From the NCBI GenBank assembly GCA_964478915.1, contig CAYZKG010000013.1, positions 1 to 32,987 on the forward strand: 32,987 nt of DNA. The letters run 5' to 3'. The stretch comes from CAYJUM01 sp964478915. GTDB taxonomy: Bacteria; Nitrospirota; Nitrospiria; Nitrospirales; Nitrospiraceae. A program made the translations under genes and the position numbers. A model generated the notes under the pieces. It worked only from the letters and a program-made list of their open reading frames with translations. It searched no databases and was not told where the DNA came from. Positions 6,333 through 14,669 of the stretch are shown here, one piece after another (the first letter of the stretch is position 1; each line of letters starts with the position of its first letter).

Positions 6333-8533
6333 CGTCTGATCTCTTTCAGCGCTGCCTCGACGTGCCGCTGCATGATCTGAGGCGAGAGGCTAGGGGCCAT
6401 GGGCGAGAGGGGAGCCGATTGCCCCTTGCCGGGGACCCGTTGCTCTTGCGGATGCAACGGGTGCCCCCCTTGCCCCTGTATCAGTTCCCGAATAGCGTTC
6501 AAGGCCGCCCGCTGACAGATTGCGGCGAGATCGGCGCCTGTCAGACCGTCAGTTTTGGTGGCCACGGCGTCTAGGCGAACATCCTTGGCCAAGGGTTTAC
6601 CGCGCACATGCACTTGAAGTATCGCCAGGCGTTCCCGTTCATCAGGCAGAGGAATCTCCACCACCGCGTCAAAGCGTCCCGGGCGCAACAGGGCCGGGTC
6701 AATGATGTCTGGCCGATTCGTGGCCGCTAAGACCACCACGCCGGCGAGCTTCTCTACCCCATCCAGCTCCGCTAGGAACTGGCCGACGACTCGCTCGCTG
6801 ACGTGGGAGTCTGAGACGCCACCGGACCGCCTCGGGAGCAAGGCGTCAATCTCGTCGAAGAACACAAGACAAGGAGCGGCCTGCTTGGCCTTTCGGAAGA
6901 CTTCCCGCACCGCTCGTTCGGACTCTCCGACATACTTCGACAGAAGCGCTGGCCCTTTCACCGAGATAAAATTCACCTGAGTCTCGCTGGCCACCGCTTG
7001 GGCCAGCAGCGTCTTGCCGCACCCAGGGGGGCCGGACAGCAGGATGCCCTTAGGCGGCTTCACATGCGCCGTCTCGAACAGCTCTCGGTACTTCAGGGGC
7101 CACTCCACGGCCTCGCGCAACAGGCGCTTCACCTCCTCCAGCCCTCCTACATCTTCCCAGGTGGTGCTGGGGACTTCGACAAACACCTCACGCAGGGCCG
7201 AGGGCTCCACCTCGCGCAACGCAGTCAGGAAATCCTCCATGCAGAGCTCAAGTTTCATCAGGACGTCGTACGGGACCATGGCCTGGGCAAAGTCAAAGTC
7301 CGGTAAGATCCGCCGCAGGCAGGTCATGGCCGCTTCGCGACAGAGCGCTTCCAAATCAGCGCCGACGAACCCATGCGTAATCTCGGCCAAGTGGGCCACA
7401 TCGACATCCTTGGCCAATGGCATCCCACGGCTATGGATCTCCAGGATCTCCTGGCGGCCGCGACGGTCTGGAATGGGAATGACGATTTCCCGGTCGAAGC
7501 GGCCCGGGCGTCGGAGGGCTGGATCAAGCAGGTTCGGCAGGTTCGTCGCGGCAATGACGATGACCTTGCCCCGGCCCTCTAACCCGTCCATCAGCGCCAG
7601 AAGTTGAGCCACGACCCTTCGCTCGACCTGCTTTTCCCCGCCCAACTCCTCGCGCTTGGGAGCAATGGCATCGATCTCGTCAATAAAAAGGATGCTGGGA
7701 GCGTGGCGCTGGGCATCCTCGAAGACCGATCTCAATTTGGCCTCAGACTCCCCATAAAACTTGCCGATGATCTCGGGCCCGCTGATATGGGTAAAGTAGG
7801 CGTCCGTCTCATTGGCCACCGCCCGGGCCAGGAGCGTTTTGCCCGTCCCCGGGGGACCGTGCAGAAGCACCCCCCTGGGCGCCTCAATCCCCAGCTTCTC
7901 AAAGATCTGCGGGTAACGGAGCGGCAGTTCCACCATCTCGCGGATCTTTTGAATGGCCCCTGTGAGTCCGCCGATATCCTCGTAGGAGAGGGTTGGGCGC
8001 CCCGCTTTTTGGTTCTCGGACTCTGCGCGTGCGGGACCCACCGTGAGATAGGTGGGGGGCGTGATCAGCACCGGTCCTTGAGGAACAGTTGACCGAACGA
8101 CGAAGTCAATGTATCGACTACCGAATAATGTGGCCCGGATCCGATCTCCTTCCACCACCGGCAGGCCGTCGAGCCGGGTCTCAAGATATTTCATATCCCG
8201 GTCAGACGGGCTGACGGAGACGGGTGAGAGGGCGATCCGCTGAGCGGGTTGGGCGACCACCTTCCGCACGGACACCACCTCGTCCAACGCCACTCCCGCA
8301 TTACCACGCGAGAGTCCATCCAATTGGACTCTGGCTCCAGCCCGCGCTTCCTTGTACGCCGGCATGACCTTGCAGACCGTGCTGCGCTTTCCGGAGATCT
8401 CCACGATGTCCCCGATCTCGGCCCCCAAGGCCTTGATATCGGCCGGATCCATCCGGGCCAGCACCCGGCCCACGTCTTTGCCAAGCGCCTCGCTCACTTT
8501 CAGCCGCAGGGTGCCGTCTTCAGGTTTGTCCAT
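6329..8533 (-). CDS. CDC48/p97-type double AAA ATPase of the gas-vesicle cluster
   Basis: A 734-residue ATPase with the full VAT/CDC48 plan. The N-domain (about 1-165, LRLKVSEALGKDVGRVLARMD) is followed by D1 with Walker A GPPGTGKT (226-233), Walker B LFIDEID (282-288) and RRPGRFD arginine fingers, then D2 with GPPGCGKT (501-508), FFDEID (558-563) and RPGRFD. Such hexamers unfold or remodel proteins. CDC48-like ATPases recur in bacterial gas-vesicle clusters, where a chaperone role in assembly is plausible (inference). Near the C-terminus, residues 688-718 are a Gly/Pro/Gln-rich segment that is foreign to the family. It is encoded by the dispersed palindrome. After it the normal HVEAALKEIRR end resumes. 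Confidence 0.95.
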   Translation of the reverse strand: MDKPEDGTLRLKVSEALGKDVGRVLARMDPADIKALGAEIGDIVEISGKRSTVCKVMPAYKEARAGARVQLDGLSRGNAGVALDEVVSVRKVVAQPAQRIALSPVSVSPSDRDMKYLETRLDGLPVVEGDRIRATLFGSRYIDFVVRSTVPQGPVLITPPTYLTVGPARAESENQKAGRPTLSYEDIGGLTGAIQKIREMVELPLRYPQIFEKLGIEAPRGVLLHGPPGTGKTLLARAVANETDAYFTHISGPEIIGKFYGESEAKLRSVFEDAQRHAPSILFIDEIDAIAPKREELGGEKQVERRVVAQLLALMDGLEGRGKVIVIAATNLPNLLDPALRRPGRFDREIVIPIPDRRGRQEILEIHSRGMPLAKDVDVAHLAEITHGFVGADLEALCREAAMTCLRRILPDFDFAQAMVPYDVLMKLELCMEDFLTALREVEPSALREVFVEVPSTTWEDVGGLEEVKRLLREAVEWPLKYRELFETAHVKPPKGILLSGPPGCGKTLLAQAVASETQVNFISVKGPALLSKYVGESERAVREVFRKAKQAAPCLVFFDEIDALLPRRSGGVSDSHVSERVVGQFLAELDGVEKLAGVVVLAATNRPDIIDPALLRPGRFDAVVEIPLPDERERLAILQVHVRGKPLAKDVRLDAVATKTDGLTGADLAAICQRAALNAIRELIQGQGGHPLHPQEQRVPGKGQSAPLSPMAPSLSPQIMQRHVEAALKEIRR
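6383..6472. repeat. Dispersed palindromic repeat, copy B, in frame within the CDC48-type gene
   Basis: It contains acccgttgc (6435-6443) and gcaacgggt (6454-6462), the same arms as copy A at 1250-1277. The similarity to copy A in inverted orientation continues on one side (gagcaacgggt, then ccccgg/acccgg). It encodes the protein insert of about 30 residues described for the ATPase. The outer borders are approximate, taken from where the protein departs from the family. Confidence 0.7.
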
Positions 8534-8580
8534 CTCTGTACCCAGTTATGAGTGGTGAGTGCTGAGTTATGGGGCTTGTA

Positions 8581-9201
8581 TCACTCAGCACTCTTTGCGA
8601 GTGTGATCTCCAGAATGCCGTTACGGCACGTATAACTCATCTGCCCGGGCGCAAAGCTTGCCGGCAACAGCACCTCTTTCCGGTATTTTTTCTCACCTCG
8701 CTCGGCCGCCAGCGTGAGGATGTCGTCCCGCAGTTCCAGTCTGATGTCCTCCTGGACGATCCCCGGCAGCTCGGCGACAATCAGGATGTGGTCCTGTTCA
8801 TCGAAGAGGTCCGTCATCGGCTCCCGGATCTCTTTCACCACTACTCTCCCACTCTCCTCTTCTTTGCTGATGTTCCCGAAAGGCTCCACCGTGAGGCCCT
8901 TCTTACCCAGACCCGTCTTGACCGTAAACCCGTACACCCCACGGAGCCGTTTCTCCGATCCGATGCCGAATTCACCGGTCTGGGTCATCTCTCCTCCCGC
9001 CTCCTCCGCTTTCGCTGCCAACTCACCTAACTGTTCGATCAGGGTTCCAAGCCCGCCGAGAAACCCCGTCACCCCCTCCTTCACCTCCCCCTCGCAACGA
9101 GGTCCCGCAGGCTTCCCGAACAGGTTCCCAACCCTACGACCGATCTCTTCGAGCCGGCGTTTTCCCTCCTCAAAATCCACTGCCCCTTTCTTGGTGGCCA
9201 T
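8581..9201 (-). CDS. gvpH: GvpH-like Hsp20-family protein
   Basis: A 206-residue protein. Its last 75 residues are an alpha-crystallin domain (MTDLFDEQDHILIVAELPGI, RLELRDDILTLAAE, KYRKEVLLP, NGILEITLAK). Before it come GEFGIGSEKRLRGVYGFTVK and VEPFGNI, the conserved segment of gas-vesicle GvpH proteins, and an N-terminal Gly/Glu-rich helix. GvpH acts as a small chaperone for Gvp proteins (family knowledge). The ribosome-binding site GGAGGAGG, 7 bases before the ATG, lies within the last codons of the upstream regulator gene; only 3 bases separate the two. A 47-base gap precedes the ATPase gene. Confidence 0.88.
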   Translation of the reverse strand: MATKKGAVDFEEGKRRLEEIGRRVGNLFGKPAGPRCEGEVKEGVTGFLGGLGTLIEQLGELAAKAEEAGGEMTQTGEFGIGSEKRLRGVYGFTVKTGLGKKGLTVEPFGNISKEEESGRVVVKEIREPMTDLFDEQDHILIVAELPGIVQEDIRLELRDDILTLAAERGEKKYRKEVLLPASFAPGQMSYTCRNGILEITLAKSAE

Positions 9202-9204
9202 GTG

Positions 9205-10692
9205 TTATCCTCCTCCGTGTTGATTCGTGGGTGCGGGGGCGGCCTCTTCCGAGACGGGGTCCCATCCCACCCTGGTAGCAATACCGTAGCCTTTGAGCTT
9301 CGTATGGATGGTCTTGTAATCGATCTCCAAAAGCCGGGCGGCTTGTGCCTTATTGCCCTTGGCCTGTCGCAGGGCCTGGATTAACAGCACACGCTCCACC
9401 TGCCTCAGGGCCTGTCGCACTGCCTCTTTCAGCGACACATGTCTGTCACAAGGCGGTCGTTCGCTATCAGCGTATCCACCGCTGCGGTGCCCCGGAGCCA
9501 TCGGGTCACTCGTCCGTAAGTGCTCCGGCATAATGCTCCCATGATCATTGGTCAGCAGCACCGCGCAACGCAACGCATTGCGCAATTCACGAACGTTTCC
9601 AGGCCAGTCATACGTCTGGATCATCTCCCAAGCGGGTCCCGAGACGCTTCGGACGCTCTTGCCCAATTCCTGGCTTGTGAGATCCAGGAAACGCTTGACC
9701 AGAAACACCAGGTCCTCTTTTCGTTCCCGCAATGGGGGTATCTGGATCGCAAACTCCGCGAGCCGGTGATACAGGTCCCGGCGGAATGCACGCTGTTCCA
9801 CCATAGTTGGAAGATCCGCGTTCGTTGCCGCCACCACCCGGAGATCCACCGCGACGGTCTTCGTGCTCCCAATTCGATGGATGCGTCTTCCCTCGAGAGC
9901 CCGCAGGAGCTTTCCCTGCATCGGCATCGGGAGATTGCCGATTTCGTCGAGGAACACCGTTCCCCCTGAGGACAACTCGAATGCCCCCGCCTTGGCCCGG
10001 TCCGCGCCTGTGAAGGCTCCCCTCTCGTGCCCGAAGAGCTCGCTCTCAATGAGCGATTCCGGAATGGCCCCGCAGTCCACCGTGACGAATGCCTTGCCAG
10101 ACCGAGGGGACCCGCTATGAATCGCCCGGGCCACCAGCTCCTTGCCCGTTCCGGTCTCACCGGTGATCAAGACAGAGAAGTCCGTCTCGGCGACACAGGC
10201 TACCTGGGCGACGACGCGCTGAATGGCGCTGCCCCTTCCCATACTTTCGGATAGCGGGATGACTTCCTGCACGTCTTCGCGGAGTTGCCGAACCTGGCAC
10301 CTCAACGCTCTCTCCTGTAAGGCACGGCGCACGGTCAAGATGACATCGTCGTTGTTGAAAGGCTTGGTCAAGTAATCGTAGGCACCGGCTTTGACCGCCC
10401 GGACTGCATCCTGCGTACTCCCGTACCCCGTGATCATGATGACGGGAAGGTTCCCATCATACGCTTTGATCTGTGTCAGGACCGTTAAGCCATCCATATC
10501 CGGCATCCTGACATCCAGGAGCACCACATCGGGCGACCGTTGTCGAATGCTGGTGAGGGCCTCCTTCCCGCTCGCAGCCACGACAGGCGCAAAGCCCTCC
10601 GCCTGGAGAAGCTTGGAAAGGACCCGGCGGACCTCTTCCAAATCATCCACAATGAGGATCTCGGGTGGAACCACTGTCCTGGGAGGGTTCAT
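9205..10692 (-). CDS. NtrC-type sigma-54-dependent response regulator
   Basis: A 495-residue protein with three domains. The receiver (12-125) has the acidic pair DD16-17, phospho-acceptor Asp60 in VVLLDVRMPDMDG, and Lys110 in YLTKPF. The sigma-54 AAA+ domain (about 148-385) has Walker A GETGTGKE (178-185), the sigma-54 contact loop GAFTGA (225-230), and Walker B GTVFLDE (244-250). A Fis-type helix-turn-helix lies near the C-terminus (KAQAARLLEIDYKTIHTKLK). It should activate sigma-54 promoters when phosphorylated. No histidine kinase is encoded in the window. Its position at the head of the gas-vesicle operon and the sigma-54-like site before gvpA make it the likely activator of vesicle genes. 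It starts 4 bases after the upstream gene ends. Confidence 0.96.
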   Translation of the reverse strand: MNPPRTVVPPEILIVDDLEEVRRVLSKLLQAEGFAPVVAASGKEALTSIRQRSPDVVLLDVRMPDMDGLTVLTQIKAYDGNLPVIMITGYGSTQDAVRAVKAGAYDYLTKPFNNDDVILTVRRALQERALRCQVRQLREDVQEVIPLSESMGRGSAIQRVVAQVACVAETDFSVLITGETGTGKELVARAIHSGSPRSGKAFVTVDCGAIPESLIESELFGHERGAFTGADRAKAGAFELSSGGTVFLDEIGNLPMPMQGKLLRALEGRRIHRIGSTKTVAVDLRVVAATNADLPTMVEQRAFRRDLYHRLAEFAIQIPPLRERKEDLVFLVKRFLDLTSQELGKSVRSVSGPAWEMIQTYDWPGNVRELRNALRCAVLLTNDHGSIMPEHLRTSDPMAPGHRSGGYADSERPPCDRHVSLKEAVRQALRQVERVLLIQALRQAKGNKAQAARLLEIDYKTIHTKLKGYGIATRVGWDPVSEEAAPAPTNQHGGG

Positions 10693-10696
10693 GCCT

Positions 10697-11320
10697 TTAG
10701 CCTTCTTTGTCCGGAGGCTGCTCCCCCGCCCGGAGTGCGGGCAGAAGGTTTCTCACGAGAATATCGGTGTCCAGCAATTGTTCTACGGAGTGGGCCACGC
10801 CTAGAAAGAGCAGGCCGATCTCTCCCGACAACAGGGTAGAATTGATCCGCCTCGCGATGTAGCGGTCCCGTTCGACCAGCAGGTTCCGGCTTCGCTCCTC
10901 TCGCAGTAGCTTCGCAGGATCCATTTCTGGAGACATGCCTAGTCCGAACGCGCCATGAAGGAGATGGTATTCTTGGAGAAGAAGTTCGGGGTCTTCAGTG
11001 CCCATCAACATCGCCCCCCTCTCCATGAGTTCCAGAAGGAGTTGATGATTCTTGCTCCCCTGGGCAGCAACCTCCTTGACTATTTCTGCTTCTCGTCCAC
11101 AGTCAGGTAACCCATCCTGATACAGGCGGACGGTCGTATAGGGTAGGTCCAGGGCTTCGATCATCCGGCGAATCCCGGTCCAGACCTCGTCAATCGACTT
11201 CAGATGCTCTTCCCACTTCGCTGAACCGTACCGTTGCACATACTCCTGCTTGACCTTCTCAAGCAGTGATCCCATATCGCGTTCTGTGTGGATAATGGGG
11301 ATCGAGATCAGCGTTCGCAT
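10697..11320 (-). CDS. Conserved-looking soluble protein of unknown function, head of gas-vesicle operon
   Basis: A 207-residue product that I cannot assign to a named family. It begins MRTLISIPIIHTERDMGSL and continues with long helices. Distinctive motifs are LPYTTVRLYQDGLPDCGRE, NHQLLLELMERGAMLMGTED, LLHGAFGLG and a C-terminal RDRYIARRINSTLLSGEIGLLFLGVAHSV (read in two parts). The last, hydrophobic part (GEIGLLFLGV) may be a buried strand and not a membrane segment. No signal peptide. It is transcribed with the regulator (4-base gap), so a sensing or signalling role upstream of the sigma-54 activator is possible (inference only). Confidence 0.75.
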   Translation of the reverse strand: MRTLISIPIIHTERDMGSLLEKVKQEYVQRYGSAKWEEHLKSIDEVWTGIRRMIEALDLPYTTVRLYQDGLPDCGREAEIVKEVAAQGSKNHQLLLELMERGAMLMGTEDPELLLQEYHLLHGAFGLGMSPEMDPAKLLREERSRNLLVERDRYIARRINSTLLSGEIGLLFLGVAHSVEQLLDTDILVRNLLPALRAGEQPPDKEG

Positions 11321-11323
11321 AGG

Positions 11324-11662
11324 CTAGTGACGCCGTTGACCCAAGCTCTTGATCCTCTCCCGGAGGTCGCGGATGTCCGGGTCCGAGGGAGACGGTGTGA
11401 AAAGACTGTGCCAATTGAATCCGCCTAACCCGGCAGCCTCAAGCTGCTGTTGAAGGATGCCGGGGAAATCTTCAGGAGTGCTCCTCTCTAGGCGGTGGAG
11501 GACATGCAGGGTCTTGAAGGCCTCCCGCAGATCGGTCTGAGTGAAGCAGTCTGGATGAACCCCGAGTGCTTCACGCCACAGCTCATCCCACAGCGGGTCG
11601 GTCAGACCGCGGCAGAGTCCCTTCAGCACCTGCCATTCCGTCCTACGGCGCTCAAGATCCAT
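11324..11662 (-). CDS. Hypothetical protein, first gene of the gas-vesicle regulator operon
   Basis: A 112-residue soluble protein, not recognised. It starts MDLERRRTEWQVLKGLCRGL, is helical and rich in Leu, Glu and Arg, contains FNWHSLFTPSPSDPD and ends in a helix RDLRERIKSLGQRRH. The frame is open to a GTG at 11707, but the ATG at 11662 has GGAG 8 bases upstream, which the GTG lacks. It ends 3 bases before the next gene starts, so the two are likely co-translated. Confidence 0.65.
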   Translation of the reverse strand: MDLERRRTEWQVLKGLCRGLTDPLWDELWREALGVHPDCFTQTDLREAFKTLHVLHRLERSTPEDFPGILQQQLEAAGLGGFNWHSLFTPSPSDPDIRDLRERIKSLGQRRH

Positions 11663-12257
11663 CGCGCTCGCTCCACCATGTGGCGAGAGGTGCCCCGTTA
11701 CGTTCACGCACCGGTGGTACCTTCAGACGAGCCCCTTGCAGAGGTTGTATAGAGCAGAATCCATACCTGGAAAGCAGCTCAATGACCTCACCACATGAAC
11801 TGCTTGATTGCAAAGGGTGCCCTTTGGGGTACGGCGGGGAAAGCCTTCTCTACACGGGCTCCAATGATCTGATCATTTGAATTGTTAGATTACAAAGGGT
11901 GATTCTTGTGCAGCCGTGAGGAAGAGCCTTTATTGGATGGCCGGCGACGGCCTGACCACATGAATTGCTAGATTATAAAGGCTGCCTCTTTATGTGATAG
12001 GAGGAAAAGCCTTCGCTGAAGGGGATTCAACGGGCTAGCCATCTCAACCGTTTGATCAACATGGCCAATCTTGACACAGACGCTCCGAGAGGCACAGGCT
12101 TCTTCCCAATTCGATGCAGGAACTATGGTGGGATTCACCATGGTAGGAGTGACCGGATTTCCCTTTCGCCAATCGTGGCATGGTCGAGGTCGGATCGAAT
12201 GTCCCCTTGCCCGGAACATCCGGTGTATATTTTGATCGGCTCTATGTGACCGCGCCG
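11663..12257. other. 595-base gene-free region between comM and the gas-vesicle regulator operon
   Basis: No coding sequence is supported. It holds the tandem 82-83-bp repeats (11787-12065). Between the first gene and the array (11663-11786) a weak minus-strand sigma-70-like pair (tttcca, 16 bases, tataca) can be read, but it is too weak to annotate. In 12066-12257 I see nothing beyond the short dyad attcacc/ggtagga-like sequence near 12130-12150. Confidence 0.6.
11787..12065. repeat. Tandem array of 82-83-bp repeats with internal dyad
   Basis: Copies start at 11787, 11869, 11952 and 12035, so the period is 82, 83 and 83 bases. The first three share ctgaccacatgaattgcta followed by gattataaagg. 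Next comes a variable dyad (caaaggg-tg-cccttg type in copy 1, ataaagg/cctctttat in copy 3), then ggaaaagcctt. The fourth copy is decayed: about 19 of its first 31 bases match copy 3. The dyad arms change between copies while pairing is kept in copies 1 and 3, which suggests selection on structure or on a dimeric binding site. Confidence 0.8.
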
Positions 12258-13784
12258 TTACAGCTCGCCGCGCCGGTCGAGGGAGCGATATTGGATCGCC
12301 TCCGCCACATGGGCCGGCTCGATCCGGTCGGAGCCCGCCAGGTCCGCGATCGTCCGTGCCACACGCAGGATACGCCCGTACGCTCTCGCGGAGAGCCCCA
12401 GCCGGGCCATGGCCTGCTCGATCAGTTCCTGTCCCGCCGGCTCGACCGTACAATACTTCTTGATATGCCGAGGTTTCAACTGCGCGTTGCTATAGAGCCG
12501 CTCTTTGGCGTAGCGAACCGCTTGCCGCCTCCGCGCGGCCGCGACACGGGTTCGGACGGCTGCGGACGCTTCCTCGGGTCTGTCTTTGCTCAGTTCCCGG
12601 ACCGCCACCGGAGGCACCTCAAGATGAATGTCCACCCGGTCCATCAGAGGCCCTGACACGCGGGACCGGTACTTTCGGATTTGATGGGGCGTGCAGAGAC
12701 ATTCCCGTGTCCGGTCGCCGTAAAATCCGCACGGACAGGGGTTCATCGCCGCGACCAGCATGAACCGAGCCGGATACCGCAGCGAGGCGCTGATCCGTGT
12801 GAGGACGACGGTGCCGTCTTCCATCGGCTGCCTGAGGCCATCGAGGACGTGTCGCTTGAATTCCGGAATTTCATCGAGAAAGAGAACTCCGTGATGGGCC
12901 AGCGAGACTTCGCCGGGGCGCGGGATCGTCCCCCCGCCGATCAGCCCGGCATCAGAGATGCTGTGATGGGGAGCCCGGAACGGCCGCGTGGTGATCAACG
13001 GCTGTCCTTGGCTCAACAAGCCCGCCACACTGTGCACCCGCGTGGTCTCGATCGCCTCGTCCGGGTGCATCGGCGGCAAAATGCCCGGCAGGCGACGGGC
13101 CAGCATGGTCTTCCCGGACCCCGGCGGCCCGATCATCAGGACATTGTGCCCTCCTGCCGCCGCCACCTCCAGAGCCCGTTTGGCATGTTCCTGCCCTTTG
13201 ACGTCGGCAAAGTCTTCGTCTTCCACTCTCTGCGCGGCGAAGAGCGTGTCACGATCAACGGACGCCGCCTCGACGGCCTGACGCCCGATCAGAAATTCGA
13301 CCGCCTCGGGCAGCGTGCGCATCGGATAGGCGGTGACCTCCTCGATGATCGCCGCTTCCGCCGCGTTCTCGGCCGGAAGGAGCAGGGCATGGCTCTTCCC
13401 GCATGTCATACCGATCGAGAGCGCCCCCGGCACCGGCTTGAGTCGCCCATCGAGTGACAGTTCGCCAATCAGGACCTTTCCCGCCACGGCGTCTGCAGAC
13501 ACCACTTCTTCCGCGACGAGAATAGCCACGGCCATCGCCAGATCGAAGCCCGATCCTTCCTTTTTGAGATCGGCCGGCGCCAGATTGACCATGATTTTCT
13601 TCACCGGAAAGGCAAAGCCGGTGTTCTTCAGCGCGGCGCGGACCCGGTCTCGGCTTTCGCGAACCGTGGTGTCCGGCAGTCCCACCACGGAAAACTGGGG
13701 CAGGCCGCCGCCGATGTCCACCTCGACCTCGACGAGATGGGCTTCCAGCCCAACCAGCGTGGCGCTCAGCACCTTGGCGAGCAC
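12258..13784 (-). CDS. comM: ComM/YifB-type Mg-chelatase-like AAA ATPase
   Basis: A 508-residue protein of normal length for ComM, the hexameric helicase that promotes branch migration during integration of transformed DNA. The N-terminal Lon-like domain is MLAKVLSATLVGLEAHLVEV, with KKEGSGFDLAMAVAIL. The AAA core has Walker A GPPGSGKT (219-226), LFLDEIPEF and AAMNPCPCG, which leads into the zinc-binding cysteines typical of ComM (CPCGFYGD, CLCTPHQ). The C-terminal Mg-chelatase domain has SARAYGRILRVARTIADL. It uses a GTG start (13784) with GGGGGAG just upstream. With comEA at 22752-23264 it hints at natural competence. The promoter is annotated separately. Confidence 0.96.
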   Translation of the reverse strand: MLAKVLSATLVGLEAHLVEVEVDIGGGLPQFSVVGLPDTTVRESRDRVRAALKNTGFAFPVKKIMVNLAPADLKKEGSGFDLAMAVAILVAEEVVSADAVAGKVLIGELSLDGRLKPVPGALSIGMTCGKSHALLLPAENAAEAAIIEEVTAYPMRTLPEAVEFLIGRQAVEAASVDRDTLFAAQRVEDEDFADVKGQEHAKRALEVAAAGGHNVLMIGPPGSGKTMLARRLPGILPPMHPDEAIETTRVHSVAGLLSQGQPLITTRPFRAPHHSISDAGLIGGGTIPRPGEVSLAHHGVLFLDEIPEFKRHVLDGLRQPMEDGTVVLTRISASLRYPARFMLVAAMNPCPCGFYGDRTRECLCTPHQIRKYRSRVSGPLMDRVDIHLEVPPVAVRELSKDRPEEASAAVRTRVAAARRRQAVRYAKERLYSNAQLKPRHIKKYCTVEPAGQELIEQAMARLGLSARAYGRILRVARTIADLAGSDRIEPAHVAEAIQYRSLDRRGEL

Positions 13785-13863
13785 AACTCCCCCGGGGGCG
13801 TTGAGACACTCATTCTCTGCACTTTTGCATTTTTATTTTGCATTTCGTCGAAGACGCGGCGCG

Positions 13864-13892
13864 ATTATAGGCAGGGTCTGTCGTTTTATCAA
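13864..13892 (-). promoter_or_regulatory. Sigma-70-type promoter for comM
   Basis: On the minus strand, -35 TTGATA (13892-13887), a 17-base spacer and a perfect -10 TATAAT (13869-13864). Start of transcription would fall near 13857, about 70 bases before the GTG. An A+T-rich tract with repeated tttgcattt lies in the leader. Confidence 0.75.
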
Positions 13893-13937
13893 CGGACGTA
13901 GTCATAGGCGCCACTGCGATGCTTCTAGGGCCCTGGG

Positions 13938-14189
13938 TTATTTGAGGAGATCATGGGTTCCCACGCGAAGCAGCACATAGGTGTCCTCTTTGAGGGTGAA
14001 AGTAAAGCGATAGTGAAGGGTTACCCGGCCTTCCCATCGGTTTTCATAGCCTTTGATCTTTTTGATCTGGAGGGAGGGATGGCGGGGGTTTTCAAGCAAA
14101 AGCCCCAGCGCCTTATCCACACGATGTTGGAGGTACTGGGGCAGGCGTTCGTAGTCTTTGGCGAAGCGCTCCGTGGGCTGGAGCTTCAT
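13938..14189 (-). CDS. RelE/ParE-superfamily toxin
   Basis: An 83-residue basic protein with the RelE/YafQ fold pattern. It begins MKLQPTERFAKDYERLP, with the helix-helix region QHRVDKALGLLLENPRHPSL, then IKGYENRWEGRVTLHYRFTF and a terminal VLLRVGTHDLL strand. Members cleave mRNA on or off the ribosome; the Arg and His residues of the YRFTF...GTHD end are the usual catalytic region. It overlaps the AbrB-type antitoxin gene by ATGA, as toxin genes usually do. DNA-gyrase poisoning of the ParE type cannot be excluded. Confidence 0.88.
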   Translation of the reverse strand: MKLQPTERFAKDYERLPQYLQHRVDKALGLLLENPRHPSLQIKKIKGYENRWEGRVTLHYRFTFTLKEDTYVLLRVGTHDLLK

Positions 14190-14629
14190 ACGTGGGCCCG
14201 ATGCCGTTTTTTCATGTCTTCCTTGAAGGCTTCGACCGTGGCATACGGCCCGAGGATCCGTCCAGCCTGATGGTCAGCCTCAGCCAGCCGCTCCCCCTTC
14301 TGCCAGACTTCGGTCCACCAATACTGCTGGCCAGGGTCAATGAGCCCGGCCTTGGCAGCCACCGCCGCTTCCTCATCGGTGACCCCCTTGGCCGTGAGGA
14401 GATCCTGTCGGATGCGCTCGATCTTGGCCCTTGCCCGGATGAGCGTCCGCTGTTCGGCAGGGGTCAAGCGAGGCGCTGGTGCCTTGGCCGCTAGCTGCAA
14501 TGGGGTAAGGACAATGCGGCCAGCCTGGGCGCTCGCATCCAAAAAGTCGCCTTCGCGCAACTGCAAGGCTTTGAAGACCTCTTTGGGAATAGTAACTTGG
14601 TGCTTCGGCCCGATCCGGACTGCCGGCAT
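14186..14629 (-). CDS. AbrB/SpoVT-type antitoxin with extended C-terminus
   Basis: A 147-residue protein. Residues 1-45 form the swapped-hairpin DNA-binding domain (MPAVRIGPKHQVTIPKEVFK, LREGDFLDA, GRIVLTPL). The long C-terminal part includes DPGQQYWWTEVWQKGERLAE and GPYATVEAFKEDMKKRH, an extension seen in other AbrB-type antitoxins paired with RelE-like toxins, which probably wraps the toxin. The ATG at 14629 is chosen (AAGGAGG 8 bases upstream) over an ATG at 14662 with no such site. Expected to neutralise the toxin and repress the shared promoter. Confidence 0.88.
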   Translation of the reverse strand: MPAVRIGPKHQVTIPKEVFKALQLREGDFLDASAQAGRIVLTPLQLAAKAPAPRLTPAEQRTLIRARAKIERIRQDLLTAKGVTDEEAAVAAKAGLIDPGQQYWWTEVWQKGERLAEADHQAGRILGPYATVEAFKEDMKKRHRAHV

Positions 14630-14669
14630 ACTTCTCCCCTCCTTTTTGAGTTTGGTGGGCATGCTTACT

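Noticed and set aside
11834..11845. Sigma-54 promoter in repeat copy 1 (minus strand gggcaccctttgcaa)
   Set aside because: The GG to GC spacing is 8-9 bases instead of 10, and the other copies do not keep it.
11787..12034. Tandem c-di-GMP (GEMM) or other known riboswitch
   Set aside because: Fragments such as gcaaagg and ggaaagcct recall parts of GEMM, but the conserved core order and the tetraloop-receptor arrangement are missing, and no other class fits by eye.
11787..12065. CRISPR array
   Set aside because: The units are 82-83 bases, similar across their whole length and only partly conserved. There is no short exact repeat with unique spacers, and no cas genes are nearby.
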